Assembly (NCBI RefSeq): GCF_038452265.1
Contig: NZ_CP151842.1
Span: forward strand, 930,001-994,000
DNA: 64,000 nt
DNA from: Vibrio diazotrophicus
Lineage (GTDB): Bacteria > Pseudomonadota > Gammaproteobacteria > Enterobacterales > Vibrionaceae
Direction: 5' to 3'
In this document: one piece after another, positions 33,728 through 42,745 of the stretch
How positions within the stretch are numbered: the stretch's first letter is position 1
Layout of the letters: each line of letters starts with the position of its first letter
Notes under the pieces: model-generated
Database searches by the model: none
Told to the model about the DNA's origin: nothing
What the model saw: only the letters and a program-made list of their open reading frames with translations
Position numbers and translations under genes: made by a program

Positions 33728-34717
33728 GTGGCGCAACAATTCGAAGATAAATTCCAGCGTAAATTTTATTATTTACGTCTGTCAGTTACCGATGTTTGTA
33801 ACTTCAAATGTACTTATTGCCTGCCTGATGGTTATAAACCTTCGGGGAGCAAAAACTCGTCTTTTTTAACCCTTCCAGAAATCCGTCGCGTGGTGAATGC
33901 TTTCGCTGATTGTGGTACTTCCAAAATACGTATTACTGGTGGTGAGCCTACATTACGTAAAGACTTTACCGATATCATCCGCTTGGTTTCCGATAACTCA
34001 AATATTAAGAAAATAGCCACCACTACCAATGGTTATCGGATGGAAAAGGGGGTTGCAGATTGGAAAGACGCAGGCCTCACGCATATCAATGTTAGCGTCG
34101 ATAGTTTAGACCCGAGAATGTTTCATCAAATCACGGGTGAAAACCGCTTTCATCAAGTTATGGCTGGCATCGACCGCGCGTTCGAAGTCGGTTATAAACA
34201 AGTCAAAGTGAATGTGGTGTTGATGAAAGATCGCAATCACAACGAACTTCCTCTGTTTCTTGAATGGATCAAACACCGTCCAATCCAACTGCGTTTTATC
34301 GAACTGATGCAAACCGGTGAAATGGACGATTTATTCGCTAAACATCATGTCTCTGGAGTCACAATCCGTAATCAGCTTATTGCCAACGGATGGATTCTAA
34401 AAGCAAGAGAAAACAATGATGGCCCAGCTCAGGTCTTTGTGCATGCGGATTATCAGGGCGAAATCGGTCTTATCATGCCTTACGAAAAAAACTTCTGTGA
34501 GAGTTGCAATCGACTCAGAGTGTCTGCGCTCGGTAAACTGCATCTTTGTCTTTTTGGCGAAAAAGGTCTAGAGCTCAGAGATTTGCTTCAGGAAGATGCA
34601 CAGGAAGCGGAGTTGATCGAACGTATTCAAATGCAACTGCAGAACAAATCCGTCAGCCATTTTCTTCAGGAAGGAAATACAGGCATGACTCCGCATTTAG
34701 CGTCTATTGGTGGTTAA
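33728..34717 (+). CDS. moaA: GTP 3',8-cyclase MoaA
   Basis: Radical-SAM enzyme that starts molybdopterin synthesis by cyclising GTP, with MoaC completing cyclic pyranopterin monophosphate. From the GTG at 33728 it has 329 residues (MAQQFEDKFQRKFYYLRLSV). The radical-SAM cluster ligands are C24, C28 and C31 in TDVCNFKCTYCLPDG. The second cluster uses FCESCNRLRVSALGKLHLC, and the protein ends in GG. The GTG is chosen because GGAAAGG at 33715-33721 is spaced correctly; an upstream start would lie inside the riboswitch. Confidence 0.95.
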   Translation: MAQQFEDKFQRKFYYLRLSVTDVCNFKCTYCLPDGYKPSGSKNSSFLTLPEIRRVVNAFADCGTSKIRITGGEPTLRKDFTDIIRLVSDNSNIKKIATTTNGYRMEKGVADWKDAGLTHINVSVDSLDPRMFHQITGENRFHQVMAGIDRAFEVGYKQVKVNVVLMKDRNHNELPLFLEWIKHRPIQLRFIELMQTGEMDDLFAKHHVSGVTIRNQLIANGWILKARENNDGPAQVFVHADYQGEIGLIMPYEKNFCESCNRLRVSALGKLHLCLFGEKGLELRDLLQEDAQEAELIERIQMQLQNKSVSHFLQEGNTGMTPHLASIGG

Positions 34718-34794
34718 AGCCATTTCGAAGGCTAGTAATCATCGTGATTAATCAGATTTAAATTAACGAATAATAATTGAATTAAGGTGAGCAA

Positions 34795-35301
34795 ATGGGT
34801 CACGCAGAAAGCAAATTTCAACCAGCGAACATCGCAGTGTTAACCGTTTCAGATACACGTACAGAAGAAAATGATACCTCAGGTCGCTACCTTGCTGAGC
34901 AACTTCAGGAAGCAGGGCATCACTTAGCAGACAAGCAAATCGTTATTGACGATATGTACAAAATACGTGCGGTGGTTTCACAGTGGATTGCGGATGAAAA
35001 GGTTCAGGCAGTATTAATCACAGGTGGTACCGGTTTTACTTCGCGCGATAGCACCCCTGAAGCGTTAAAGCCTCTGTTTGATAAAGAAGTTGAAGGTTTC
35101 GGAGAGTTGTTCCGCATGGTTTCTTATGAAGAAATTGGCACTTCTACTATTCAGTCTCGCGCGGTGGCTGGTTTCGCAAACCATACGGTTATTTTTGCGA
35201 TGCCTGGCTCAACAGGAGCTTGCCGCACTGGCTGGACGAAGATCATCAAACAGCAGTTAGATGCCAGCCATCGTCCATGTAACTTTATGCCGCATTTATA
35301 A
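34795..35301 (+). CDS. moaB: Molybdenum cofactor protein MoaB
   Basis: MogA/MoaB-family protein, related to molybdopterin adenylyltransferases, although its exact role in enteric bacteria is unsettled. It has 168 residues with the molybdopterin-binding fold: NIAVLTVSDTRTEENDTSGR near the start, the signature VLITGGTGFTSRDSTPEA, and MPGSTGACRTGWTKI toward the end. It is the second gene of the moaABCDE operon, 77 bp after moaA. Confidence 0.95.
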   Translation: MGHAESKFQPANIAVLTVSDTRTEENDTSGRYLAEQLQEAGHHLADKQIVIDDMYKIRAVVSQWIADEKVQAVLITGGTGFTSRDSTPEALKPLFDKEVEGFGELFRMVSYEEIGTSTIQSRAVAGFANHTVIFAMPGSTGACRTGWTKIIKQQLDASHRPCNFMPHL

Positions 35302-35313
35302 GAGTGAGGGACA

Positions 35314-35793
35314 ATGACTCAATTCACTCACATTAACGCTTCTGGTGAAGCCAACATGGTGGATGTTTCTGCAAAGGCGGAAACGGTAAGAGAAGCGCGC
35401 GCAGAAGCTTTTGTTCACATGGCATCAGAAACGCTGCAACTGATCGTATCGGGTCAGCATCACAAAGGTGATGTGTTTGCCACGGCACGTATTGCTGGTA
35501 TTCAAGCAGCCAAGAAAACATGGGATTTAATTCCACTTTGCCACCCGTTACTGCTTTCAAAAGTTGAAGTCCAGTTAGAAGCGATTGAATCGGAAAACAA
35601 GGTTCGTATTGAATCAGTATGTAAACTCGCTGGCAAAACCGGTGTTGAAATGGAAGCGCTAACCGCGGCTTCGGTTGCAGCACTGACGATTTACGACATG
35701 TGTAAAGCTGTGCAGAAAGATATGGTAATTGGGCAAATTCGCTTGTTAGAAAAGACGGGCGGTAAATCGGGTCATTTTAAGGTAGATGTATGA
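35314..35793 (+). CDS. moaC: Cyclic pyranopterin monophosphate synthase MoaC
   Basis: Converts the MoaA product to cyclic pyranopterin monophosphate. It has 159 residues, the normal length. Motifs are MVDVSAKAETVREARAEA, the active-site IPLCHPLLLSKV, and GVEMEALTAASVAALTIYDMC with KAVQKDM. Its last four bases overlap the moaD start (ATGA), so the two are translationally coupled. Confidence 0.97.
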   Translation: MTQFTHINASGEANMVDVSAKAETVREARAEAFVHMASETLQLIVSGQHHKGDVFATARIAGIQAAKKTWDLIPLCHPLLLSKVEVQLEAIESENKVRIESVCKLAGKTGVEMEALTAASVAALTIYDMCKAVQKDMVIGQIRLLEKTGGKSGHFKVDV

Positions 35794-36035
35794 TTAGTAT
35801 TTTGTTTTTTGCCCAAACAAGAGAATTAGTGGACTGTGATGGTTTGTCACTTGAGCATGAGTTTGATTCGGTTGAAGCATTGCGTGCACATCTTGTGGCT
35901 CAATCGGACAAATGGGCACTGGCATTAGAATCCGGAAAATTGTTGGCTGCGGTTAACCAATCAATTGTACCGATGGATTCTGAACTTAAAGATGGCGATG
36001 AAGTGGCTTTCTTCCCACCGGTAACTGGAGGTTAA
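35790..36035 (+). CDS. moaD: Molybdopterin synthase sulfur carrier subunit MoaD
   Basis: Ubiquitin-fold small subunit of molybdopterin synthase. It carries sulfur as a thiocarboxylate on its C-terminal glycine. It has 81 residues ending FFPPVTGG, the required double glycine. It is overlapped by moaC and followed after 1 bp by moaE, its catalytic partner. Confidence 0.97.
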   Translation: MISILFFAQTRELVDCDGLSLEHEFDSVEALRAHLVAQSDKWALALESGKLLAAVNQSIVPMDSELKDGDEVAFFPPVTGG

Positions 36036-36036
36036 T

Positions 36037-36492
36037 ATGAACAGCTATGTATCGGTTCAGGTAGAAGATTTCAGTGTCGCTCAAGAGTATGAAGCGCTTT
36101 CATCGGGCACAGATGCGGGTGCGGTCGTGACTTTCATAGGTAAAGTTCGTGACATGAACTTAGGTGACCATGTGACAGGACTGCATTTAGAGCATTATCC
36201 GGGTATGACGGAGAAATCTCTTAACGAAATCTGTGATGAAGCGAAATCACGCTGGCCACTATTGCAGTTGAGATTAATTCACCGTATTGGTGATTTAGAT
36301 ATCGGCGATCAAGTCGTCTTCGTCGGTGTCAGCAGCGCTCATCGCTCTGCCTCTTTTGAAGCCTGTGAATTTGTCATGGACTATTTAAAGACCAAAGCCC
36401 CTTTCTGGAAAAAGGAGCGTACAACCGATGGAACTCGCTGGATTGATTCAAGAGACTCAGATTCCAAAGCTGCTCAGCGTTGGGTGAAGTAG
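36037..36492 (+). CDS. moaE: Molybdopterin synthase catalytic subunit MoaE
   Basis: Large subunit of molybdopterin synthase; it inserts the dithiolene sulfurs supplied by MoaD. It has 151 residues with AGAVVTFIGKVRD, LHLEHYPGMTEKSL, the substrate loop RIGDLDIGDQVVFVGVSSAHR, and KTKAPFWKKE with the catalytic lysines. It is the last gene of the moa operon. Confidence 0.97.
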   Translation: MNSYVSVQVEDFSVAQEYEALSSGTDAGAVVTFIGKVRDMNLGDHVTGLHLEHYPGMTEKSLNEICDEAKSRWPLLQLRLIHRIGDLDIGDQVVFVGVSSAHRSASFEACEFVMDYLKTKAPFWKKERTTDGTRWIDSRDSDSKAAQRWVK

Positions 36493-36648
36493 AGTTATCG
36501 CTGTTCCAAAGGTAAGAACGACAGATTTTTTACGTAGCCATAGGTTGCAACAATCAAAAAATTGGTGAATCCCATTTAGTAAAATCAAGAAATTAGTCAA
36601 CACTTAGATTAACAGCTACCTTTAAATAAGGAACCTAAGGAGACTGAA

Positions 36649-37065
36649 ATGGATTCACTAAAAGTAAAAGATTACATGACCGTTAAAGCGGTGACCTTTA
36701 CTCCTGATATGCCTTTGTCTGCTGCGCTCGATAAAGTGATTCGTTCCGATCACTTGGGCGGGCCCGTTATTGATGATAAGGAACGCGTAATTGGCTTCCT
36801 TTCAGAACAGGACTTGCTCGATAAACTGGTCAAAGTGAGTTACTTCTGTCAGGACACACATATTGTCAGTGACTGCATGTATAAAGAAGTGCTTTCTGTC
36901 TCTCCGGAAATGTCGATCATTGAGTTGGCCGATATGATGAAAGTCGGAAAGCCTAAAGTTTACCCTGTTATTGATAATGGCAAGCTGGTAGGGATTATTA
37001 CGCGGCGTGATGTGTTAAGAGCAATAGGTAAAAACTTAGCCAATTGTTTTAAACATCAAGTATAA
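36649..37065 (+). CDS. CBS-domain protein
   Basis: A 138-residue cytoplasmic protein made of a tandem pair of CBS domains (about 6-60 and 75-130): VKDYMTVKAVTFTPDMPLSA with VIGFLSEQDLLDKL, and VSDCMYKEVLSVSPEMSI with LVGIITRRDVLRAI. CBS pairs usually bind adenine nucleotides and act as energy sensors. No other domain is attached, so the target is unknown. It is monocistronic with AAGGAG at 36637-36642 and its own terminator. Confidence 0.85.
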   Translation: MDSLKVKDYMTVKAVTFTPDMPLSAALDKVIRSDHLGGPVIDDKERVIGFLSEQDLLDKLVKVSYFCQDTHIVSDCMYKEVLSVSPEMSIIELADMMKVGKPKVYPVIDNGKLVGIITRRDVLRAIGKNLANCFKHQV

Positions 37066-37110
37066 AAAGCAACCTCCTCATTCCATACCATCAATGTGAT
37101 TTTCTCTCTT

Positions 37111-37145
37111 AAAAGCACAGTTAAGCGCTGTGCTTTTGAATTTTC
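37111..37145 (+). terminator. Terminator after the CBS gene
   Basis: Stem AAAAGCACAG / CTGTGCTTTT with a 7-nt loop, followed by GAATTTT. Confidence 0.75.
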
Positions 37146-37180
37146 CTATCAGCGCGCATATTAACCATTTAATAAATTTT

Positions 37181-37276
37181 AAGTGATCTACATCACTTAA
37201 ATGTGAAACGAATGCATATCTTGCTTTTAATGGTGTGATTCCTATCACTCTATGGCTTTTAATACTGAGCTAAAGT
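37181..37276 (+). promoter_or_regulatory. Tandem CRP sites and promoter of udp
   Basis: AAGTGATCTACATCACTT (37181-37198) and TGTGATTCCTATCACT (37234-37249) are strong CRP sites with centres 52 bp apart. With a -10-like TAAAGT at 37271-37276 the start falls near 37283, placing the sites at -93.5 and -41.5. This is the layout of E. coli nucleoside promoters controlled by CRP and CytR. GAATGCAT and CTTGCTTT between them could hold CytR. Confidence 0.8.
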
Positions 37277-37331
37277 TGTCCTGTACCTATTTATATTTAT
37301 GAGCTGAATAAGCCGCATGAAGGAGCAACCT

Positions 37332-38090
37332 ATGTCTCAAGCAGTATTCCACCTTGGTGTTACCGAAGCTGATCTTAATGGCGCAACGTTAGCGATCATT
37401 CCTGGTGATCCAGCGCGTGTACAAAAAATTGCAGAGTTAATGGATAACCCAGTATTTCTTGCAAGCCACCGTGAATACACGCTTTATCGCGCAGAACTTG
37501 ATGGCAAGTCGGTTGTTGTTTGTTCTACTGGTATCGGTGGCCCTTCAACTTCTATTGCTGTAGAAGAGTTAGCTCAGCTAGGTGTTCGTAGCTTCTTGCG
37601 TGTAGGCACAACAGGTGCAATTCAACCACACGTTAATGTTGGTGACATGATTGTGACCACAGGTTCTGTTCGTCTTGATGGCGCAAGCCTTCACTTTGCT
37701 CCAATGGAGTTCCCAGCGGTTCCTGATTTCGATGTTGCGATCGCAATGAAACAGGCTGCGGAAGAGAGCGGTGCGACAGTTCACATGGGTATTACTGCTT
37801 CCAGTGACACTTTCTACCCAGGTCAAGAACGTTACGATACATTCACAGGTCGTGTTGTTAAGCGTTTCCAAGGTTCAATGAAAGAATGGCAGGAAATGGG
37901 CGTACTAAACTTTGAAATGGAATCAGCAACTCTGCTTACTATGTGTGCAAGTTCTGGTTTGAAAGCAGGTTGTGTCGCTGGTGTTATCATCAACCGTACT
38001 CAAAAAGAAATTCCAGATCATGCAACTTTGAAAGAGACAGAAGCTCGCTCAATCAAAGTGGTAGTAGAAGCCGCTCGTAAGATGCTTTAA
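37332..38090 (+). CDS. udp: Uridine phosphorylase
   Basis: Splits uridine with phosphate to uracil and ribose 1-phosphate for pyrimidine salvage. The ATG at 37332 gives 252 residues (MSQAVFHLGVTEADLNGATL), with AAGGAG at 37320-37325 as ribosome binding site. Motifs are IIPGDPARVQKIA for the phosphate site, CSTGIGGPSTSIAVEEL, RVGTTGAIQPHVNVGD, and GVLNFEMESATLLTM for ribose. Regulation by CRP, and perhaps CytR, is indicated by the upstream sites. Confidence 0.97.
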   Translation: MSQAVFHLGVTEADLNGATLAIIPGDPARVQKIAELMDNPVFLASHREYTLYRAELDGKSVVVCSTGIGGPSTSIAVEELAQLGVRSFLRVGTTGAIQPHVNVGDMIVTTGSVRLDGASLHFAPMEFPAVPDFDVAIAMKQAAEESGATVHMGITASSDTFYPGQERYDTFTGRVVKRFQGSMKEWQEMGVLNFEMESATLLTMCASSGLKAGCVAGVIINRTQKEIPDHATLKETEARSIKVVVEAARKML

Positions 38091-38134
38091 TTCTCTCTAT
38101 TCGCAGCTTAACTGCGTAGAGAATGCTTGAATTT

Positions 38135-38170
38135 AAACGCCATACTGTTCGCAGTATGGCGTTTTCGTTT
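38135..38170 (+). terminator. Strong UUCG-loop terminator of udp
   Basis: Stem AAACGCCATACTG / CAGTATGGCGTTT (13 bp) closed by TTCG, followed by TTCGTTT. It also sits at the 3' end of the convergent gene. Confidence 0.92.
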
Positions 38171-38171
38171 A

Positions 38172-38984
38172 TTAAGCAACGACCAGTTTAGGCAAAGGGA
38201 TGTAAAGACTCTCACTGACATCCGCCAGCATTTGGTCATAAACGTGCGCAATGCTCAGCGAGACATCTGAAGTCAGTTGATATAGCTGTTCCTGAGGAAT
38301 ATCAAAGGCTGGATTCTCGTGCAGCTCACTTAATATATGCATCGCTTTTGAACAGGCTGGTGACGCAATAGACAACGGACTGATCAACGCCAATTGATTC
38401 AGTTTGCGGCGTAATAGGTCACAGTAATGACGCAAACGTGCGGAACCATCTTGGGTATGCATATCTTCAATTGAAATACGTAGCTGGGTCAGAGTGTCCA
38501 TAGAGTCAATCACTTGCTGCCAATTCATATGGTACTCTTCACTCAAATCTTCTCGGTTTGATTCCACTAACCAAGCCAGCATGACTTCGTCCATCAAAAA
38601 CATACAGTGTCGAATGGCTTTGCCGTGCATCATTTGGTTGCGAGCAATGCTCCTGTCCTGCCAGTTATTCATCAGAGCTTTCAATTTAAGCTGCAAAACA
38701 CGATACATAGGCTTGCTATCGAAATGCGATGTTGAAATCAGATGGTTCGATTTCTCATGCAGTAAATCTTGCAAATGGCTAAGCTCTGCTTCTCTTTTTT
38801 CTCCGAACATCAGTGCATGATGAGTGGCACTGCGGTGTTGTCGGCTCAAATATAACAGCTGGCGAAGATCGATCAGAAGCTCGTACTTGCGCTGCAAAGT
38901 CGATTCTCTTTGCTTAGAAAAGTAGAACATCAAACCAAGTATGCCGATAGAGATCAGCATTGAGATAATGACAAACATAACCAA
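38172..38984 (-). CDS. Conserved-type membrane-anchored protein of unknown function
   Basis: I do not recognise the family. The 270 residues begin with one membrane helix (about 2-22, VMFVIISMLISIGILGLMFY) followed by a long, mostly alpha-helical cytoplasmic or periplasmic part rich in Leu, His, Gln and Arg. Examples are LIDLRQLLYLSRQHRSATHH and DEVMLAWLVESNREDLSEEY. No catalytic motif is seen. The all-helical layout behind one anchor could be a sensor-like helical bundle. It lies alone between udp and metG, convergent with udp and sharing its terminator. Confidence 0.75.
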   Translation of the reverse strand: MVMFVIISMLISIGILGLMFYFSKQRESTLQRKYELLIDLRQLLYLSRQHRSATHHALMFGEKREAELSHLQDLLHEKSNHLISTSHFDSKPMYRVLQLKLKALMNNWQDRSIARNQMMHGKAIRHCMFLMDEVMLAWLVESNREDLSEEYHMNWQQVIDSMDTLTQLRISIEDMHTQDGSARLRHYCDLLRRKLNQLALISPLSIASPACSKAMHILSELHENPAFDIPQEQLYQLTSDVSLSIAHVYDQMLADVSESLYIPLPKLVVA

Positions 38985-39183
38985 CTCCTTGTTGCTACCT
39001 TGTCGTAGAGACGTGACAGTCGAAACTGTGCGTCAACCAGTGAAAGGATTTTATTGTTTACTAAAGGAATTGCAGTTTTAATGCCAAGGGTTATTTGTAT
39101 TTAAATCAATAACTTATAATTTGATGGATTGAAATTTCGCACCATTGAAGTGCAAATTGAACTAAAAGTGTGAGCTGGTTCAT

Positions 39184-39220
39184 AAAAAAGCCCCAGCGCT
39201 TATCACGTTGGGGCTTTCTT
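39184..39220 (-). terminator. Terminator of metG
   Basis: On the minus strand the stem AAAGCCCCA / TGGGGCTTT is followed by a T run (complement of AAAAAA at 39184-39189). Confidence 0.9.
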
Positions 39221-39240
39221 AAAGCTGATTTTCTGAGTGA

Positions 39241-41304
39241 TTACAGAACACGCATGCCAGGCTGAGCGCCTTCGTGTGGTTCAAGAATCCATAGTTCGCT
39301 GCCACCAGGGCCAGCCGCTAGGATCATGCCTTCAGACATACCGAACTTCATCTTACGAGGTTTAAGGTTTGCAACAACAACCGTTAGTTTACCCACTAAG
39401 TCTTCTGGTTTGTAAGCGGCTTTGATGCCTGAGAATACTTGGCGCATTTCACCACCGATATCCAATTGGAATTTCAGTAGTTTGTCTGCTTTTGGCACAG
39501 CTTCGCATGAAACGATTTTAGCAATACGCAGGTCAACTTTTGCAAAGTCATCAAATTCGATTTCTTCTGCAATTGGATCTTTGCTTAACTCTGTCGCTTG
39601 CGCAGCTTCCGCTTTTTGTTTCGCAGCGACTTCAGCGGCTGCATCTTCTTTCGATGCTTCAATCATCGCTTCGATGTTCTTAGGATCGATACGGTTGAAC
39701 AGTGCCTTAAACGCTGTGATTTCATGGCTAGTTAGCGGAGTAGCGATACCTTCCCAAGTTAATTCTTGGTTTAGGAACGCTTCTGTGCGCGCTGCTAGCT
39801 CAGGCATGACAGGTTTCAGATACGTCATCAGAACGCGGAACAGGTTGATACCGACTGAACAGATATCTTGCAGTTCTTGATCTTGGCCTTCTTGTTTTGC
39901 TACGACCCAAGGTGCTTTTTCATCTACGTATTGGTTTGCTTTGTCTGCCAGTGCCGTGATTTCACGAATCGCACGACCAAACTCGCGAGCTTCAAATTGC
40001 TCTGCGATACGGTCAGCGGCTGCTACGAACTCGTTATAAAGTTCTGGTTCTACAAAGTTGTCTGAAAGCTTGCCATCAAAACGCTTAGCGATGAAACCCG
40101 CATTACGAGAAGCAAGGTTAACGATTTTGTTAACTACATCAGCGTTTACACGTTGAGTAAAGTCTTCAAGGTTCAGGTCTAGGTCATCGATACGGCTGTT
40201 TAGCTTCGCAGCGTAATAGTAACGCAGACACTCAGGATCTAAATGCTCTAGGTAAGTACTTGCTTTGATGAAAGTACCTTTAGATTTAGACATCTTAGCG
40301 CCGTTAACAGTTACGTAGCCGTGAACGAAAACGTTGTTAGGTTTACGGAAACCAGAACCTTCCAGCATCGCTGGCCAGAATAGGCTGTGGAAGTAAACAA
40401 TGTCTTTACCGATGAAGTGGTAAAGTTCTGTCTTACTGTCTTTGTTCCAGTATTCATCGAAATCTAGGTCATCACGTTTGTTACATAGGTTTTTGAATGA
40501 ACCCATGTAGCCGATTGGTGCGTCTAGCCAAACGTAGAAGAACTTGTCTTTTTCGCCCGGGATTTCAAAACCGAAGTAAGGTGCATCGCGTGAGATATCC
40601 CACTGTTGCAGACCAGACTCAAACCACTCTTGCATCTTGTTTGCTGTTTCAGCTTGAAGAGAACCAGAACGAGTCCACTCTTTTAGCATGCTTTCAAACT
40701 GAGGCAGGTCGAAGAAGAAGTGCTCAGAATCTTTCATGATTGGCGTAGCGCCAGAAACTGCAGATTTCGGATTGATTAGCTCTGTTGGGCTGTATGTCTC
40801 ACCACATGCATCACAGTTGTCGCCGTATTGGTCTTCTGACTTACACTTAGGGCAAGTACCTTTTACGAAACGGTCTGGCAAGAACATCTCTTTCTCAGGA
40901 TCGAAAAGCTGAGAAATGGTACGGCTAGAGATAAAGCCATTCTTTTTCAGTTCTAGATAGATATGTGAAGCCAGCTCACGGTTCTCTTCTGAGTGAGTGC
41001 TGTGGTAGTTATCAAAGCTGATATCAAAGCCAGCGAAGTCTTTTTGGTGCTCTTCACTAACAGCGGCGATCATCTCTTCTGGTGTCATACCCATCTGTTG
41101 AGCTTTAAGCATAATTGGCGTGCCGTGGGCATCGTCAGCACAGATGAAGTTTACAGTGTTGCCGCGTAGACGCTGGTAGCGAACCCAGATGTCAGCTTGG
41201 ATATGTTCAAGCATGTGACCTAAGTGGATTGAACCGTTAGCGTAAGGAAGGGCACAAGTTACCAGCAATTTCCTTGCGGTAGAGAGTCTTGGATCGTTTG
41301 CCAT
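39241..41304 (-). CDS. metG: Methionyl-tRNA synthetase
   Basis: Charges tRNA-Met with methionine. It has 687 residues, the long bacterial form. The class I HIGH-like motif is HLGH (27-30), the zinc knuckle ligands are C151, C154, C164 and C167, and the KMSKS loop is at 337-341. A C-terminal EMAP/tRNA-binding domain (about 585-687, FAKVDLRIAKIVSCEAV) mediates dimerisation. A charged Ala/Glu/Lys linker precedes it (about 550-580). It is divergent from apbC, as in other vibrios and enterics. Confidence 0.98.
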   Translation of the reverse strand: MANDPRLSTARKLLVTCALPYANGSIHLGHMLEHIQADIWVRYQRLRGNTVNFICADDAHGTPIMLKAQQMGMTPEEMIAAVSEEHQKDFAGFDISFDNYHSTHSEENRELASHIYLELKKNGFISSRTISQLFDPEKEMFLPDRFVKGTCPKCKSEDQYGDNCDACGETYSPTELINPKSAVSGATPIMKDSEHFFFDLPQFESMLKEWTRSGSLQAETANKMQEWFESGLQQWDISRDAPYFGFEIPGEKDKFFYVWLDAPIGYMGSFKNLCNKRDDLDFDEYWNKDSKTELYHFIGKDIVYFHSLFWPAMLEGSGFRKPNNVFVHGYVTVNGAKMSKSKGTFIKASTYLEHLDPECLRYYYAAKLNSRIDDLDLNLEDFTQRVNADVVNKIVNLASRNAGFIAKRFDGKLSDNFVEPELYNEFVAAADRIAEQFEAREFGRAIREITALADKANQYVDEKAPWVVAKQEGQDQELQDICSVGINLFRVLMTYLKPVMPELAARTEAFLNQELTWEGIATPLTSHEITAFKALFNRIDPKNIEAMIEASKEDAAAEVAAKQKAEAAQATELSKDPIAEEIEFDDFAKVDLRIAKIVSCEAVPKADKLLKFQLDIGGEMRQVFSGIKAAYKPEDLVGKLTVVVANLKPRKMKFGMSEGMILAAGPGGSELWILEPHEGAQPGMRVL

Positions 41305-41463
41305 ACTTAATATTCGCTTTCTTGATAGGTATAAAAATTTTGATGGGTAATACTACCCCATGAGCCATCTAACTCCAAGGTGTCAAAGGTGTGATTGCCT
41401 TAGTTTTTTCGGGGTTCTGTACAGGCTTAGCTGGTGGTAGCATAGGGTTAACAAGGAGGACCT

Positions 41464-42537
41464 ATGCGTCAATTCAGTTCAAAGCAAGATTTTTGTGATT
41501 GGTTAAACCAATTTCAGCATCCTTTTCTTATTCAAGATTGGGCTTCGCAACCAAATATTGTTTCTGTGGAAGCTCAAGGCTTTAAGATAACACTCCCTTT
41601 TGCCGCACTCTCTTTGCCTGAAGAACTTTCAAGCTGGATTGCACAACAGCAGCAGTCTGGTGAAGTGCCTTCTTTCCACTATGAGGTTGTTGTTAGCCCT
41701 AAAGCTCTGGAGACTCACGTCGCTTCAGAAGTGCGTGGTGTGAAAAACATTATTGCCGTGACATCAGCAAAAGGCGGGGTGGGTAAGTCAACCACGGCGG
41801 TCAACCTTGCATTAGCGATTGCAAAATGTGGTGCGAAAGTTGGTTTGCTCGATGCCGATATTTATGGCCCTTCAGTGCCTATGATGCTGGGGCAGTTGGA
41901 TGCAAAACCAGAAGTTCGTGACAACAAATGGATGCAACCGATATCTGCGCATGGCATTTACACTCATTCAATTGGTTATCTGGTGGATAAATCAGACGCG
42001 ACTATCTGGCGTGGTCCAATGGCATCAAAAGCATTGGCTCAGCTTCTTACTGAGACAGAATGGCCTGAACTGGATTATCTGGTTATTGATATGCCACCGG
42101 GTACGGGTGACATCCAGTTGACGCTTTCTCAGCAAATACCAGTGACCGGAGCACTTATCGTCACGACGCCTCAAGATCTGGCGTTGGCGGATGCTCGTAA
42201 AGGTGCGGCAATGTTTGAGAAAGTGGATGTGTCGGTGATTGGCATGGTCGAGAACATGAGCTATCACATCTGTAGTCATTGTGGTGAGAAAGAACATATC
42301 TTTGGTCATGGTGGAGCACAGGCGCTGGCGAATGAATTTGGATTGTCACTGCTTGCTCAAATTCCGCTCCACATCAGCATGCGCGAAGATATTGATGCTG
42401 GTAAACCAACGGTCGCCGCTCGCCCAGACAGTGAGCATGCCGCCGTTTATATTCAACTGGCTGAACGTGTTTGCGCTTCGATGTACTGGCAAGGAAAGGT
42501 GAAACCAGAGTCAATCATGTTTACCATGGTTGAGTAA
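41464..42537 (+). CDS. apbC: Iron-sulfur cluster carrier protein ApbC (Mrp)
   Basis: ParA-like ATPase that holds and delivers [4Fe-4S] clusters. It has 357 residues. An N-terminal DUF59-like segment (about 1-85) is followed by the deviant Walker A KGGVGKST (103-110), the switch YLVIDMPPGTGD, and the cluster-binding CXXC motif C270-S-H-C273. RBS AAGGAGGA is at 41453-41460. It is divergent from metG and followed by a hairpin terminator. Confidence 0.96.
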   Translation: MRQFSSKQDFCDWLNQFQHPFLIQDWASQPNIVSVEAQGFKITLPFAALSLPEELSSWIAQQQQSGEVPSFHYEVVVSPKALETHVASEVRGVKNIIAVTSAKGGVGKSTTAVNLALAIAKCGAKVGLLDADIYGPSVPMMLGQLDAKPEVRDNKWMQPISAHGIYTHSIGYLVDKSDATIWRGPMASKALAQLLTETEWPELDYLVIDMPPGTGDIQLTLSQQIPVTGALIVTTPQDLALADARKGAAMFEKVDVSVIGMVENMSYHICSHCGEKEHIFGHGGAQALANEFGLSLLAQIPLHISMREDIDAGKPTVAARPDSEHAAVYIQLAERVCASMYWQGKVKPESIMFTMVE

Positions 42538-42587
42538 GTTTGATCATTTTCTGAGATTTAAAAGACGATCGAAATGAATGGTCACTG

Positions 42588-42623
42588 AGTCAGAGTAGAT
42601 GTAATCGTTTACTCTGACTTTTT
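42588..42623 (+). terminator. Terminator of apbC
   Basis: Stem AGTCAGAGTA / TACTCTGACT (42588-42597, 42610-42619) with a 12-nt loop and a TTTTT tail. Confidence 0.85.
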
Positions 42624-42745
42624 ATTGTTCAACATCAGAAATTACTGTCATTTAACGTTAATGCAAACTGGTATAACCCTTTTGAACTCCCTATAATCAG
42701 GCGGTTTAACTTAATTCCCAAAATACACGTATCGAGTGCACATAC

